A program made the position numbers and the translations under genes. Of a stretch of 64,000 nucleotides of DNA, positions 1 through 12,718 are shown in pieces. Position 1 is the stretch's first letter; each line of letters begins with the position of its first letter. The stretch is from Epiperipatus broadwayi (lineage: Eukaryota; Onychophora; Udeonychophora; Euonychophora; Peripatidae). Below the pieces are notes generated by a model. That model did no database searches. It was given only the letters and a program-made list of their open reading frames with translations, and was not told the origin of the DNA. The stretch is taken from NCBI GenBank assembly GCA_028023455.1, contig JAQFVV010012670.1:1035001-1099000 (forward strand). The letters are read 5' to 3'.

Positions 1-3000
1 ATTGATTATGAAATTTAATAGAATGATCTACCTATAGATATAATGATATATGTGCAATTAGATCTAGATTTGGATGAAATGAACTCACAGACAATAAAAA
101 TATGAAAATGAGTTATATTTTAAATATTATTAATTTAATAAAACAATAACAAACAGTAAATCATAATATACAGAATTATATGATGAGAACGTGAGATATT
201 ACACTCGCAGGCAATGCATAACTGATGAGATCAATGTTACATATTATCTCATTATAAGTGTTCAATAAAATGTAGTGTGGTATTGGAGTTTATGCCTATA
301 TTAATATGCCAAATTTCTAGCTCGTATGTAGTCTGCTAAATCATACGGAACTTTATAGCCAAAGTTATATAACTAACTTAATAGCGCTCTTATGGTGTCT
401 ATCTATATCAAGTTAAGTCGAGCACATAATTAGGTTCAGAGATACGCAGGTTAGCATGTTAACCTAGATTAGGGTATACACTGATGCTATATAAGTATTT
501 AATATAAAAGGAGAAAAAAACTGGTTTATGATAGGTTTACCTATATACTCTATGGCACATATTAAAATATTAATTAAGCAAAAAGGTGTGAATGGGTCAT
601 TATTCACAGGCTTCAGCATCGAATGCTCAGTTGCCCTAAAACTGCTCAACTTGCCATGAAAAGGAACATTAATAGTTCAGGGAGTCAGATAAGCATTAAT
701 TATGAATAATATAGGTCCTTGTGCCCTAGTTCTAAAAGTGTGTGCTTTACCCATACTAAGTGGATAAGTGTGACCTTTGCCTTCAACTCATCAATAATCA
801 TGCAGCAAGCAGATAATTGTACATTGCGTACTTTGTAAGAACACATCTGCAACTTATACATATATATAACGCAAATACATAAAATTATATTGTCGTGCCT
901 TAAAATTAGATAGCGTCTATTTGCATATCTATACAATCCAGTTCTCAAATTTAGTATATCAAATATACTATTCAGGGACTAAATTAATTAGGAACCTAGT
1001 TTAATATTATCACCTGCATCTCAACATATATAAATCTAAGGAGGACAAAGCATATTTGTGGGATAATTACGAATAAAACATTAAAATATGCTTTGAGAAT
1101 ATCTCTGTGGCTAGTTCCTATGACGTACAAGTTACATATATAAATAGTTATAATTCATAGCTAGAGATAAGCAAACTACAATTTTAATTAGTGAACAACT
1201 AATTATTAAAATATTAATACCCAAAATTAATCAGTAAAAATAATAATATGATCTCGAAACAGCGAGTGAGAAAGAAAAATAATAATTCAATTATTTAATA
1301 TTTATTATAGCGAAGATTTGAAATTATCTTTGCAGATTAATAAGCTAAAATTATATTTATAAATACTTGCGGTTTCGAGTCATTTGGCATATTAAATACA
1401 TATAATATTAAAATGATAAAATCATAGAATAAATTGAATAGATTAGGAATAGGCATAAAAGATTGCAGAAAATTATACATTTAAAATAGATTATTACAGT
1501 TTTACATTTTAAAAGAGAATTCAAGTTTTACAATCAGACAAGATTTAAACATTAGCATTTAACAGTCTTCTTTGCAGATTTTAGGAAAAGGTGTTTGTAG
1601 AGGCAGATTTAATAAATATCTAGCTTTTAAAGGAAAGAATTGAAAGTCACAGTTTATAAACAGAGCTCTGAGAGAAAATTTATCAATTTACCAGTCCTCA
1701 TTGCAGTTAGTTCTGGAGCACGTGGGAGGATATTAAGTAAACACTTTTGACAATGATTTAAAATTAATGGAGATTTTTTCACGGGCAAATTTGCTGGTGT
1801 ACATTATATTTTATCAGACCAAAGTCTTTTCCATTACCCGGCTAGGAGAGAGGTGGTGATTATGGCCTACTACCCCACCATTTTGAAGATAAAACGAATG
1901 TAGGTTCCATTTACAATTCACTTATTATATATATAATCGATCTTTGGTGACAAAACTTTAAGTATTTATACTTTTCAAACTCTGGCCACCTGTTTAATTT
2001 TTACAAGCTTGTCCACATTTGTTTATTTTAGAAAAATATATTTAATAGCCACAACTAGTAGAAAAACCCATTTATTTATTTTAGAAAAACATTTTTAATT
2101 ATGACAACTAATTTAGATTTTGTTTTTCTGCAGAATTTTGTTATTAATATTTTCTATTTACAAAATCAAGTTCACGCTATTTTAGGACTATTGCATGACC
2201 TACTTTAAAATTTGTTTACCAGTAACAACTAAAAGTTGCTTGATAATTAGTAGAAAACTAATTTTATTACCATACATGTAGAATAACAATGGAAATGGCT
2301 TATGCGATTTCAATAATACAACAATAAAATTGGCTAAATACTTTAAACTAAAATATTTCTTAAACTAGAAATATTTATAAAATTGATACATATTTGTAAT
2401 ATATACGTATACTATTAAATTACAGAGTTACCGTTCGCATATATATATATGTGATTTTGCATATATAATAATTTAAGGTTATTTAAATGGGTACTCTGAG
2501 AGGTGTAAACCTGACATATAGATAGATGTGGGGGTAAAATACATGGAACAGGCGGGTGGATAAATCTGACTGTTTCAATATCAAACTTTGACTCTAACAA
2601 TCACACCAATTCTCATCTATTTCAGAATTCTTCTATCTATGACAAGGATCTTTTTTCCTTAGCATCTTCACCACAACAGGCCAGACTTAAAGAACGCCTC
2701 CCAACCACACTAGCCAGACTCAAGATAAATGAACTTTTATACTGAATATATGAACTTTATCTTACCAATCTCTCCCTTTTTCTCCAAACCTCCAAAAACT
2801 CCACACAGCTTAAATCCACAATACCCATCAACCTCATATAACATTTTAATCTAATGTATTTCTTGTCTGTTCACGATGACATAAGTTACCAAAGTTATCA
2901 TTAATAGCCATCATATGTAATTATTAATTAAATATTTATACACTGTGAAACATTTCTATGTAATCTTGTTTCCTTTAATTGTAGTGTATTCACCTTCATT

Positions 3001-3050
3001 AACAAAATGTATCCAGTAATCAATCACTTGTAAATCTAATTGAACAATGC
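1..3050. other. AT-rich non-coding stretch, nothing identified
   Basis: No ORF here looks like protein: the open frames are short, low in complexity and lack recognisable motifs. I saw no tRNA, no long repeat shared with the rest of the window and no clear inverted repeat. Short TA-dinucleotide runs are present. It could be intron or intergenic sequence. Confidence 0.5.
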
Positions 3051-3154
3051 TGTATATTGATGCTTGTTAGATCTGTCATGCCATTCTAACCCTGGCAAAA
3101 CAATTGTAAAATTCAAGTTACCATTTATTGTGCAATCAAGTATAATATTGAAAA

Positions 3155-3232
3155 ATCATCATCATCATCATCATCATGATAATAATAAGAAGAAGAAGAA
3201 GAAGAAGAAAAAGAAGAAGAAGAAGAAAGAAA
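3155..3232. repeat. Compound microsatellite (CAT)n then (GAA)n
   Basis: About eight CAT units pass through GATAATAATAA into a GAA-rich purine run. The long open frame across it, with His and Lys homopolymers, is a translation of this repeat and not a gene. Confidence 0.9.
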
Positions 3233-3849
3233 AATATATCACTTATTATTCTAATTACTATAAGATTAATAGAATGTCTAAATTTGTATTCAAGCAAAAA
3301 AAAAAAAAAATCAAACATATATATAAAGATGTAAATTTAAATTTGATAAAAGTATTTATAAAAAGAGTTCTGCTCAAATTCTTTAAGATTATTGCATTTT
3401 TGTTCAAAATGAAAGATTAACTCATTTTTTAATTAAATTAAACATAGTGTAATAACATGGGCAGTTAATAAATGAAACTTAATTTATGTTCTTCATTTGT
3501 GGTTGAAAAAGTATTATGATTTAATGTAAGTTTTAATTTTAGTGCATTGCTAAAAATAATCTCAACTCATTTTCTTGTCAGCTCTAAAGTGATAAACATT
3601 ATACGATTCTGTCATTATATTAAACAGAAGTCAATTGACAATTTTATTATTATTAATGAATACCGCAATTAAATAAGTATATAAATTTAATGTCACATGT
3701 CAATAAAAAGTAGTTACAAATTGAAAAGATTTATAACGAGATGTGTGTGTACTCTTGAAAAGCAGATTTATTGAATCCAAAGAGTCTCCAAGCAAACACT
3801 ATCATTGCCAAATGTTAAAAATAATATTTACTATTATAAAAAGTTTGTA

Positions 3850-3944
3850 GTCAAGAGTCGTTAGCCGAGAGGTCAGCGCAGCCGCCTTGCAAGCAAGGTT
3901 GCAGCCGGTTGTTGTGGGTTCGCCTTTCGGCCGATGCTACAACA
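3850..3944 (+). mobile_element. tRNA-like SINE, copy 1
   Basis: This is a member of the short tRNA-like SINE family described more fully at 33086-33220. It begins GTCAAG. A D-arm/box A region follows (TTAGCCGAGAGGTCAGC), then a loop CTTGCAA that would place TGC, an alanine anticodon, at positions 34-36. Next come a T-arm/box B region (GTGGGTTCGCCTTTCGG) and the 3' acceptor strand CCGATGC. The region between anticodon arm and T-arm is longer than in other copies, with an inserted GCAAGGTTGCAGCC-like stretch that it shares only with the 17.4-kb copy. The A-tail is replaced by an AAC/ATAAT-rich end, and I could not find a convincing target-site duplication. It is a retroposed pseudogene, not a functional tRNA. 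Confidence 0.7.
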
Positions 3945-3964
3945 TAATCAAAGGCATAATCATA

Positions 3965-4077
3965 TATATATATCTAAGGAAACTGAATTCAGACTTTCAA
4001 GCTTCCTACAACTATTCACTCCATCTTATACATCTGATACATATGACCACATACATGTGGAAAAGATAAATGTTCAC
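3965..4077 (-). mobile_element. Family A element, terminal fragment
   Basis: The stretch from the CAGACTTTCAAGCTTCC motif through CATATGACCACATACATGTG to GAAAAGATAAATG is the terminal arm of dispersed family A (see 24740-25436), read antisense to its ribozyme. The internal part and the hammerhead are missing. It abuts the candidate exon at 4087. Confidence 0.65.
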
Positions 4078-4086
4078 ATTTTTTAG

Positions 4087-4355
4087 AAATTTGTCACAAA
4101 TCTGATTTTGATGCCAAAATACTTGCTAATTTGGAAAAGTATGAACTGAGAACCATGAGAGAGTTGATTGAAATATTAAAAAGACCAACTGGTTTAAATA
4201 GAACTGATGAAGCACAACATATTCTAGCCCTATGGAGGCCATTTATTTTATCTCCTTTTTCTAATGTAAACTTGAAAACAATTAATGGTGAAACTGAAGA
4301 AAATAAACATTTTGTTAATTCACATATTCTGAGTGTTCAACTACTTCACGCTTAA
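4087..4355 (+). CDS. Candidate exon or ORF fragment, unknown product
   Basis: An open frame runs from about 4089 to a TAA at 4353-4355 and would encode about 88 residues. It includes a mixed-composition stretch (EKYELRTMRELIEILKRPTG, then RTDEAQHILALWRPF) that is unlike the low-complexity frames elsewhere in the window. There is no ATG at its start. Directly upstream, CATTTTTTAG at 4077-4086 is a plausible 3' splice site. Inside, AAT|GTAAAC near 4267 is a possible 5' splice site, which would give an exon of about 180 bp. I do not recognise the protein. It could be an exon of a host gene, a decayed transposon ORF, or chance. The neighbours are all repeats, and no other exon was found nearby. 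Confidence 0.3.
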
Positions 4356-4631
4356 TCTTATACTTTATCTCACACTCAGTCTCGTTACTATTTGAGATAT
4401 AACGATTTTTCTTTGAAAAGATCCTTGACAATGGCGAATGCTATTTCGCTGAAACATTGGGAATTAATCAAAACTAGCATACGATTTAAGCCAAAAACTA
4501 TTTATATATATATAATCAAGTTAAAATTAGCATCACTAAAATGCTTAGTTTCTCTGATCTTGAGGCAGACTTACATAACTGGATTCAAATCTTACATTAT
4601 TTACATTTCCAGGACAGTCATATTAAATAGG

Positions 4632-4905
4632 AGGACCTCATAAAATGGTTAACACATCTGCCTGTTATGTCTATAACAATATGTTCAAGTTTGAATCAAA
4701 TCAACCTTGAAATTTTTTCAGATTGAAATTTATTTCAGATATGTAGATGACCTTTATTCAATTTAAAAAGTCATCTAACAATGATCGGTAAATGGTTATT
4801 TAGTTATTTTTAGCTAGAGGATAAAGATCTCAAGTGAATCTGGTTGGTCAGATAAATGTTGATGACCTTAAAAATATATATAATTGTAATATAATGTGGC
4901 TTTTG
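4632..4905 (+). mobile_element. tRNA-derived SINE, second type, copy 1
   Basis: The head is tRNA-like. AAAATGGTTAACACATCTGCC resembles a D-arm and anticodon 5' strand, with a CTGTTAT loop, and GTTCAAGTTTGAATC resembles box B. The body that follows is shared in order with 17630-17885: a TCATCTAACAATGAT segment, a TAGTTATTTTTAGCTAGAGG segment, GGTTGGTCAG, then TATAATTGTAAT. Sharing of the body after a Pol III-like head suggests a SINE of about 270 bp. No TSD was identified. The body also matches 60435-60640 weakly. Confidence 0.45.
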
Positions 4906-5925
4906 CTATTGGAAGTGAAATGTCCTATGTATTTCTATAAATACTGAATTCATAGTTCTCTTCACTTATTTTGAATAACATAAAAAGATAGTCACTAAAT
5001 AGAGACCAATGCACAACTAGTCTGGCTTTTCAAAAAAGACCAATTTGCCAAAATTGATCACAGGAGTCTGACTGCATTGTCACTTAATAATTATTAATTT
5101 TATTTCTTAATTACAAAATAATTTCTGAAATTGAAAGCAAGATGTCACTGTAGTCATCCAATATCAATTGAATAGGAAATTAGTAAAGTAGTTTATAGTC
5201 TTAAACTAAATACTAAATCCCTAGACCTCTTATCTTTAAACACTCTTTAACACTCTATCATGTTTTTCTTCCTGTACTTTTCCCCTTTAAAACTATCTAA
5301 ATATAGTAGCATTTAATAAATTTATAATTACAACTTTAAAGTAGTTTATATAATATGGTCATATTTCACTTAATGCATTTTAAGTGATTTACTTCAAATA
5401 GGATTAGTGACCCAAACACTCTTTTGATAAAAAGTATTATGATTAGAACATCAGGAATATTTTATTACTTTCTATTAATTCTTAATAAAAAATTTATAAT
5501 TTGTCATGTTGAAGATTTTATTTAAAGCAAGGATTTTGATAGCATGTGATCTTTTAATGAGAGGACATTTATTTAGAGAATATAATTTAAGCAAAATTTA
5601 ATCTCAAAAAAAAAAAAACAACTGAATAAAATATATAAAGTAATTTAATAATTAAAAATATTATGTATATAAACATATTAATCATACTCATTTGCCAATC
5701 TTTTCTTTTAGACTTCGAAGAAACCCATACAAATACAATACCATTAAGCTTTTTTTTTTTATTTTTCGTTTTTTTCTAATTAATATTTTTTTTTACTTAG
5801 TTCAATAATAGACTTTATATAAACTTAATTTATATATTTCTCATATCTTTAAACTATCCTTATGTTACTGATCTAAAATGTGAACATGTATTTTATTAAA
5901 AAGACACTAATATTGGAAGTGCAAA
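4906..5925. other. AT-rich non-coding stretch
   Basis: Nothing identifiable: no coding frame, only poly-A and poly-T runs (for example near 5607 and 5750). Confidence 0.5.
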
Positions 5926-6654
5926 AAGAATGGGAATCATTATAAATAACAAGAAAAATAAAATGTTGTAGAAATTCGTGGTATATCTGACAGAGTAACA
6001 AAGTTAGTTATTCAACTTAGTTCAGATTTATGTCCTAACAAGGATATATTGTAATGAAAAGGTAATGAATTTTGATGCACATAAAGAAAATGTTTTTGAT
6101 TATATTAAACAGCATTTTAAAGTTGTTATGGAAGTCTTAAATGCTAGGACTAAAAAATGATCGAGAGATGAAAATACTATGAATAAATTGTGTTGTAATA
6201 ACAGAAATGAGAGAAGGCAGATTTGTGAAATTTACAAAAAAAGAAAAATAGTCTCTTAAGAATTGTTTTTTTGAGAAAGATGTTAAACAGAAATGAATAT
6301 AAAAATATCTGAATTAAGTTACAGCAGAATTGGATTACATTTTAATTAACAACAAATTTATATTTCAAGACTGTAATGTTCTTAATAGATTCGATACAAG
6401 AAGTTCTTTCTATCAATTAATGAGATACAAGATACATGTAAATCCAAAACTAGAAATAAAAAGGTATTAAAAAGACAATCTCACTCCAATGAATTTAAAT
6501 TAATTTTTTTTAATCATTTTATAATATTGTTAAACTGTGAAGATGGTTTAAACATAATTGAGATCAATAAGAAGATAAATAATGCTATACTAAAAACTGG
6601 AACAAAAATATCTTATATATATATATATATGATAATATATATATATATATATAA

Positions 6655-7220
6655 TTAGAGGGTTTGAATCCAGACTTTTAAACTCCCTTTATTCATTCAT
6701 TCCATCTTATTCAATCGATGTACATGACCACACATATGTGAAAAAAATAATTGATCTACAATATATGTATCTCGTGCTGAACCAGCACTCATCAGTTTGT
6801 CCGGATCATCAACTCTCATACATATATATATAATTATTGTTCAGTTTATATTAAGATAGTAAGTATATTTTCAAACTTTAATGAACTGGTTTCAATCTTC
6901 TTCATTCTCCAATTCTTCAGCCATCCATATCATTAAAAATCTGATGATGGTGTGTTCAAAGCCCTTGTTTGCCAGTTTTTTGTTGTGTCATATCCATGTT
7001 TACCATACATCTATCTGATCCCTCATATGTAAGACCTTAATCCCATTAAATACACAGAAGAGAGATGGGCAGAATACAGGTGCTGATTTAGCATAAAATG
7101 CATCTATTAGAGATCATTTATCTTTTTGCATGTATGTGACTAGTGTATTGGTCATATAAGATGAAGTGGATGACTAAAGGGAGCTTAAAAGTCTGGGTTT
7201 GAATCCCTTCTAAGTACATC
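6655..7220. mobile_element. Family A foldback element inserted in the RTE relic
   Basis: The left arm starts GAGGGTTTGAATCCAGAC after a (TA)n run. The right arm ends GTCTGGGTTTGAATCCC in inverted orientation. Between the arms lies the family A core: the hammerhead region on the minus strand, a TTTATATTAAGATAG segment, TTCAGCCATCCATATCATT, and an internal stretch containing CCCTCATATGTAAGACCTTA that is shared with the copy at 51.4 kb. The arms are only partly matching. The second arm lacks an intact hammerhead (GCTGATTTAGCATAAAATGC). Confidence 0.8.
6750..6819 (-). ncRNA. Hammerhead ribozyme, family A, degenerate
   Basis: On the minus strand the core CTGATGA and a perfect stem II (GTGCT, loop GGTTC, AGCAC) are intact. 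The second core strand is GAGA instead of GAAA, and stem I is weakened (ACAAA opposite TTGTA), so activity is unlikely. The outer stem I strand GATGATC is still opposite GATCAA. Confidence 0.45.
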
Positions 7221-9149
7221 TAGCTTAAAATATAAATACTATACATGTATTTAATTATATATTTATATATATAACAGTAATTCACTAATAAATTTTCAAC
7301 TAAGACATGACAATGTATAAAAAAAAAGATATATGAAAATATTTATAAATGATCCATTAAGAAAAAGTGAATGTCTAGAATTCTGTAAAAAGGTAACAAA
7401 AAAAGAGTTAATAATGATATAAGACAATTTAACAATGAATTGGCAAGGAAAGCTATAGAAAAAAATAAAAGTTTTCAAAAATATAAAACAACAACTTGGT
7501 ATTAAAAAAAGGTTATTTTAACATAAGAAGAAAAGATGAAAGTTCTACTAAAAAAGAGAAATGACATGATGAAATAAGTGAAAGAATCCTACAAAAAAAA
7601 TATATAAGAATAACTGTAGCCTAATCCACTGCACATGTGCTTTACAGATCGAATGCTAATTATAATGAATACCCTTCTTTCCAAACACAAGATAAAGTCT
7701 TTTGAAAAGATAGAATGGATCCACTCTATTCTTTTCACCCAAACTATAAAAAAAGAAAATAAAGTCATTAATTAATCATTACATTTTCTAAATTGCCAGG
7801 CATTATAAATAAAGTGATAAGATATAATTAGATTTATGAAAAAGAAAAATCTCCAGGAGATGATAATTTTTTTTATTAATATCATAGCAGCTGAACAAAT
7901 AGTAAAACTGTTGGCATAGCTATATAACAAAAATGATAAAGATCAATCCTTTTATCAATTCTATAAAACATTTACTAAATAGTTACAGTTTGTTTGCAAT
8001 GAACATTGGATTCAAATTAATTAAAAGAAAAAGCTTTATTTAAATATATAGATCACATACAAATATTGAGACAAGTTATGTACAGAACTAAAAAGTATGA
8101 GAAAAGTTACATATAGAACTAAAAATTATTAATTACTATAATGCTTTGAATTTGTAGATTATAAAAAGGAATTTGATTCTATAAACATTTCCATAATGGT
8201 TCAAGCTTTGAACCATCAAGATACACACTTCAGATATCATATTCTGAGAAATATTTATTAAAATGTAGTAGCAATGATTATATTATATGGTGCTATTAAG
8301 AGGATTAACGTTGATAAAGGTATCCTTACATCTAAAAAATATTTAATCTGTATTACAAGAATTTTGTAGATTAAAATGGAAAGCTAAGGGAATAAAACTA
8401 CATGGAGATTATTAAAGTCATCTACATTTTATAGTTGATGTAATAGCATTTTGCAAATAATACTTCAGAGCTTCAGAAAATGTTACAAAAGTAAGAAAAC
8501 AGAATTAAAGATAATTACTAAAAAAGACTCAACTAATGTTCAATAGATTTTCTTAGAAGAAGAAATAAAAATTGATGATCATGAATTGGAAGACGTTAAA
8601 GATTACAAACACCTTGACCAGATTATTAATAAAGATGGGAACATAATAGGTGAAATTAATCATAGAATTAAACTTAGATAGAGTGCTTTTGTTAGAAATA
8701 ATATTAAAAGTAAGTATGCTTAGGTTTATAATAAATGTATTTCACCAGTTCTTACTTCTGGATCTAAGACATGGACACTTAACAAGAGAGAAATTCAGAG
8801 ACTTTAGATCACTTGTGGAATATAGAGAGATATATATTGGGTGTAATAAAAAAAAAGACCAAAAGAGAAATATTTGAGTAAGAAAATTCATCATTGAAAA
8901 AATTAAAAGATTAAAATGATGGACTGGACATATTTCTAAAAGTGATTATAAAAGGTTGATTGTTAAAATATTATACCAGATTGCAAGAGATTACAAACAA
9001 TCTAGAAAGAGAGCATATCTGAGAGGAATGGACATAAGAAAGTTTAATGTAGAGAAGAAAAGTCATGGATCAAAGAAACTGGATTAAACTCAATATTTAT
9101 CCTGCAGTAAATTATTAATAGTCGAAAATAATGATGATGATCAAAAATG

Positions 9150-11785
9150 AAATATATATACACATGTATAAAGTCCTTAAGTTAGATGTAAAATATATCT
9201 TTCTGCTATACTCTTGAGTTGAAGTTTAAATCTAGTTTTGACCAACTGCTAGTAAACTAGTTTAGAAATGATGAATTCTATAGCAAATATTTAAAGTTAT
9301 ATTGTGATATCTCTTCCCTCTACGCTTCATATATTATTGATCAGAAGGACCTATTATTTGAACATCATAATGAGTAGTTAAATTTTAATTCAGGAACAGT
9401 TTTCAAATGTGATAACCTGATAAAGCATTAAACCACAGCAGTAAATATAATGATAAACAATGTTATTTAAATCTTTATAATGAGTTCAAAGCTTTAAGTG
9501 AACAGATTCATCTCCAGGTAGCAGTCATTATTTCTTCAATCTAATAATTATGATAAACCATTGCATAAAACAATATACAATAATTGTTGATTTATATAAG
9601 ATTTGGTCATAATCATCAACTTGTGAATGACAGTAACACAAACCTAATTGAATACATTATTTATGTGAAAATTCAAATTGTGATTATCCTTTGATCTCGT
9701 AGTATTTAAAAAATAATGTTTATTTACAGCATCTAACATATGAAGGATATTAAAAAAAAGTAGACACACTTTGGTTTTTAATTACTTCTATATTTATTTG
9801 CATTAATACAACTTAACTTCATTTGTAGTTAAAAATGTACAAGGCACGTGCATTAGCTTAATGGCTGATTATTCATGGTTATATAAAATTAAATTTAAAA
9901 ACAACAAATATACATATTTTATAATGAAAAATATAATGATATTTGGATTATCTAAGTGTTGTCTGGTTTTTAATGATTACTTACAAGCCCATTTAGCCTT
10001 GAACATTATTACACTTATTATTTAAGTAATACTTTGGATGCAATTTGAAATTTATAATTGCAGTTTGCAATGTTATAATTAACTATTTCTTAGTCTGCAT
10101 TCAGAACAGATTATGTTTAACTGTTTAAAGGGTTTTATTTAAACTACTTTGTATCAATAATTTCAATATCTGTGGTAAGTTGCAATCTTTAGTATCTATA
10201 TAAGTATATTGGACCATTAATAGAGGTGGGATTCCACATTTATTGTTAAAAGGAGGTTGCCTTGACAACAGTTTGAAATTGTTAATTGTTAATGATATTG
10301 AGATTGTCTAAGTGTTGACTGGTTTTTAATGATATATATTAATATATGTTTACAAATTATTGCTGGATCAGAAATATAATAATGTGAACATAAAGAAAAT
10401 GCCTTATCTGGGTGTAACAACAAACTTATTATATAAAATGATTAATGATTAATGTAATTCCATATTTTCAAGCATAAAAGCCAAAGTGTTATTTTATAAT
10501 ATTGAAAAGCACAAAATATGCTTTGAATCATTAATTATTATATTAGAGGTTACACATTAAAAATTTATAATTCTGTAAAAAATTATTATTAAACATGAAT
10601 TAATAAATCTTTTGTAAATTAATAAATATATTATTCGAAAGATGTTTATCAGCAATAAAATTTTTGTCAATAATATTCTGGGCAGATAGAAAAGCTATGT
10701 GAGAGTTTTGAAAAATATGCTTTTGGATAAAATAAATAAAAGAAGAAAAACACTTTTCAGGCACTTTTTTGAGAATTAGTGAAGAATTGTTAAACAGTTG
10801 TTACTGAGAGTAAAGTTGAACTAAAGCTATTGGGTTTAAATTTAGTTGAAGACAGCAGAGACCACAAAATCACTAACTGATTCTAATATTGGTTTATCAA
10901 TTACAATGATGAAAGACATTAAACTAACATTGGGAAAGTATTTTTCAGTATGTTTTTAGATCAAAGCTATAGATTTCCTCATTGAAGATGTTATGGTCCA
11001 CAGGATAATTGTCTGAAAACTATTAAAATGTGCTATAATTGGCATCATACTTGTTGAAATTAAAATAATGTCATACTAAAAGAACTTACAAACTATGACC
11101 TGTAAAGGAAATCTGTGGCCTGTTTGATATATTAATCTAAATTACAATAATTCTAAGCTATAGAAGTCTGCTGAAAACTAAATTGAAAAGCAAGTGCTTA
11201 GTGATAGATTCATAAAACAAGCATCTATCCTTTGAGGAAACTATGTCAGGATTAAGAAAAACCTTGCTAAAAGTAAAAATAATATTATATTTTGGATATA
11301 ATTACCTAAACCTGAAATCAATTTCACAATCTAGCATGGGAAGCTAAAAGATGTAGCCATATAAGATATCTATGACTATGTACATATACAAATGCAAAGT
11401 CCACTTATTGCTAAAAATTTACATTTTCTTTCTGAAAGGCTTACATATGTAATTATTATTATAAATAATAAATATTTTTTGTTATTAACTTATTTTAAAT
11501 ACAGATTTATAATTTTATTTTATTTTTTGTCATAAAAAAAATCTTATGAAAGAAATCGCAAGGAAAAAAAACTTAGATTTTTTGTCTCTCTTTACTTTCG
11601 ATTTCACTATTATGTATTAATCTCACTGTATTGAGACAAATAAATGCATTCATGGAGATACTCTCAAAACAAATTATCATATTACTCCAAATATAAGCTA
11701 CCCTTGAATTTAAGTGGCAGTAGGATTTTAAGCTTGGAAAATTGGAAAAAATCTAAAAATGATTTTATAATAGATATTTTTTTTA
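9150..11785. other. AT-rich non-coding stretch
   Basis: I see no gene here. The one structured item is the 43-bp direct repeat listed separately. The rest is AT-rich sequence with no detectable coding frame. Confidence 0.5.
9935..10333 (+). repeat. Pair of 43-bp direct repeats
   Basis: 9935-9977 and 10291-10333 match at 39 of 43 positions by eye. Both contain TCTAAGTGTTG and end GGTTTTTAATGAT. They are spaced 356 bp apart. They may be the remains of an element with direct terminal repeats or a small duplication. Confidence 0.6.
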
Positions 11786-11790
11786 TTTAA

Positions 11791-11871
11791 GGCAATAAAC
11801 CAAAGCATGTGCGGTTGAAAATGCGAAGGTAGGGACCTCTATAGGTCTTAACCACAAGCTTACACATTGGA
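11791..11871 (-). repeat. Dispersed about 80-bp repeat, copy 1
   Basis: Read on the minus strand, this matches 30154-30236 over its whole length with about five differences. It contains GTAAGCTTGTGGTTAAGACC, which resembles a tRNA D-arm/box A, but no good box B, so it may be a tRNA-derived SINE head. Two of the differences are CpG in this copy and CpA in the other. Confidence 0.6.
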
Positions 11872-12049
11872 AGAATGTGCGTTAAATAAATTTATGATAG
11901 ATACAATGTTGAAAAAAAAAATTACACATTCAAAGAAAAAAAAGAAGTAAATCTTTATAGACTTAAGAAAACATTTTTTGGTTAAATAGGAAGTAATATA
12001 ACTTTTGTTTTAAATTCAGCATCATATATAGACCACATTTTCATCATTA

Positions 12050-12430
12050 GTGAGTAGAAAAAATTCAAAATTCAAATAAGTTGAGATGTGATCCTACACA
12101 GCTGCTACCAATGATTGTAATACTACACACAAGCATAGAGCGTAAAACACAGACACAATTGTTGGGAAGTAGAGATTGTCAGAAGTAAGATGTTAAAATA
12201 TTCACTTTGAATTAGTATAGGTAATAAAAAAACTCAAAATTAAAATATGGACAGATACAACGTGATTTTACACAACTGGATTAACTCAGAAAAATGTGAA
12301 TAGGAAATAATGAATAAACTGCTATCAATGATAGTAATACTATATGAATGCACAGAGTGTAAAGTGAAGACACAATCATTAGGGAATGTGAGATCAGCAA
12401 AAGTAAGATAAAATATTTGCTTCAAATTTA
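12050..12430. repeat. Degenerate tandem duplication
   Basis: 12060-12215 and 12228-12427 share a series of blocks in the same order: AACTCAAAATT-like starts, CTACCAATGATTGTAATACTA against CTATCAATGATAGTAATACTA, AGAGCGTAAA against AGAGTGTAAA, and GACACAATTGTTGGGAA against GACACAATCATTAGGGAA. Both end in an AAGTAAGAT...TTCA(A)ATT block. It is an old duplication with indels and no coding content. Confidence 0.6.
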
Positions 12431-12533
12431 AACTGTAATTTAATTTTATATCTTCAAAATTTAATAAAAAACGAAGCTTAAATTTAAAGTAATACAAGAT
12501 AATTGCTTTTATCTCCATTGTAAATCTTTAATT

Positions 12534-12654
<121 letters not shown>

Positions 12655-12718
12655 ATAGAATACCTCTAGTGCTTAATATATATAATATTTGAGATTATGA
12701 TTCATACCACTGCATAAT

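Larger units (their letters stand above)
5930..9145 (+). pseudogene. Decayed RTE-clade LINE (endonuclease plus reverse transcriptase)
   Basis: Translated fragments in shifting frames follow the order of a CFDP2/BovB-type RTE protein. Around 6180-6240 there is an endonuclease stretch with NERRQ, and near 6390 a LNRFDTRSSF block where the family has its catalytic SDHRLV. Near 7850 a KSPGDDN block matches the start of the RT. Near 8160 DYKKEFDSIN matches RT motif A, and near 8430 FIVDVIAF is a degraded FADD motif. LEDVKDYKHLDQIINKDGN lies near 8590, and the 3' region WWTGHIS...RKR...DIRK near 8910-9040. The 3' end runs into AATGATGATGATCA, like the (ATG)n/(GAT)n tail typical of RTE elements. There are many stops and frameshifts. 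A family A element is inserted at 6655-7220, so the LINE is the older of the two. Confidence 0.75.

Noticed and set aside
3064-3420. 118-codon ORF with His7 and Lys runs
   Set aside because: It is generated by the (CAT)n(GAA)n microsatellite and AT-rich flanks.
3850-3944. Functional tRNA-Ala(TGC) gene
   Set aside because: The anticodon stem does not close, the variable region holds an insertion, and related copies have TSDs and A-tails, so it is a SINE.
4392-4500. A fifth hammerhead-like motif (CTTGACAATGGCG...TTCGCTGAAAC)
   Set aside because: A hairpin precedes GAAAC, but the first core strand does not match CUGANGA and no stem I is visible.
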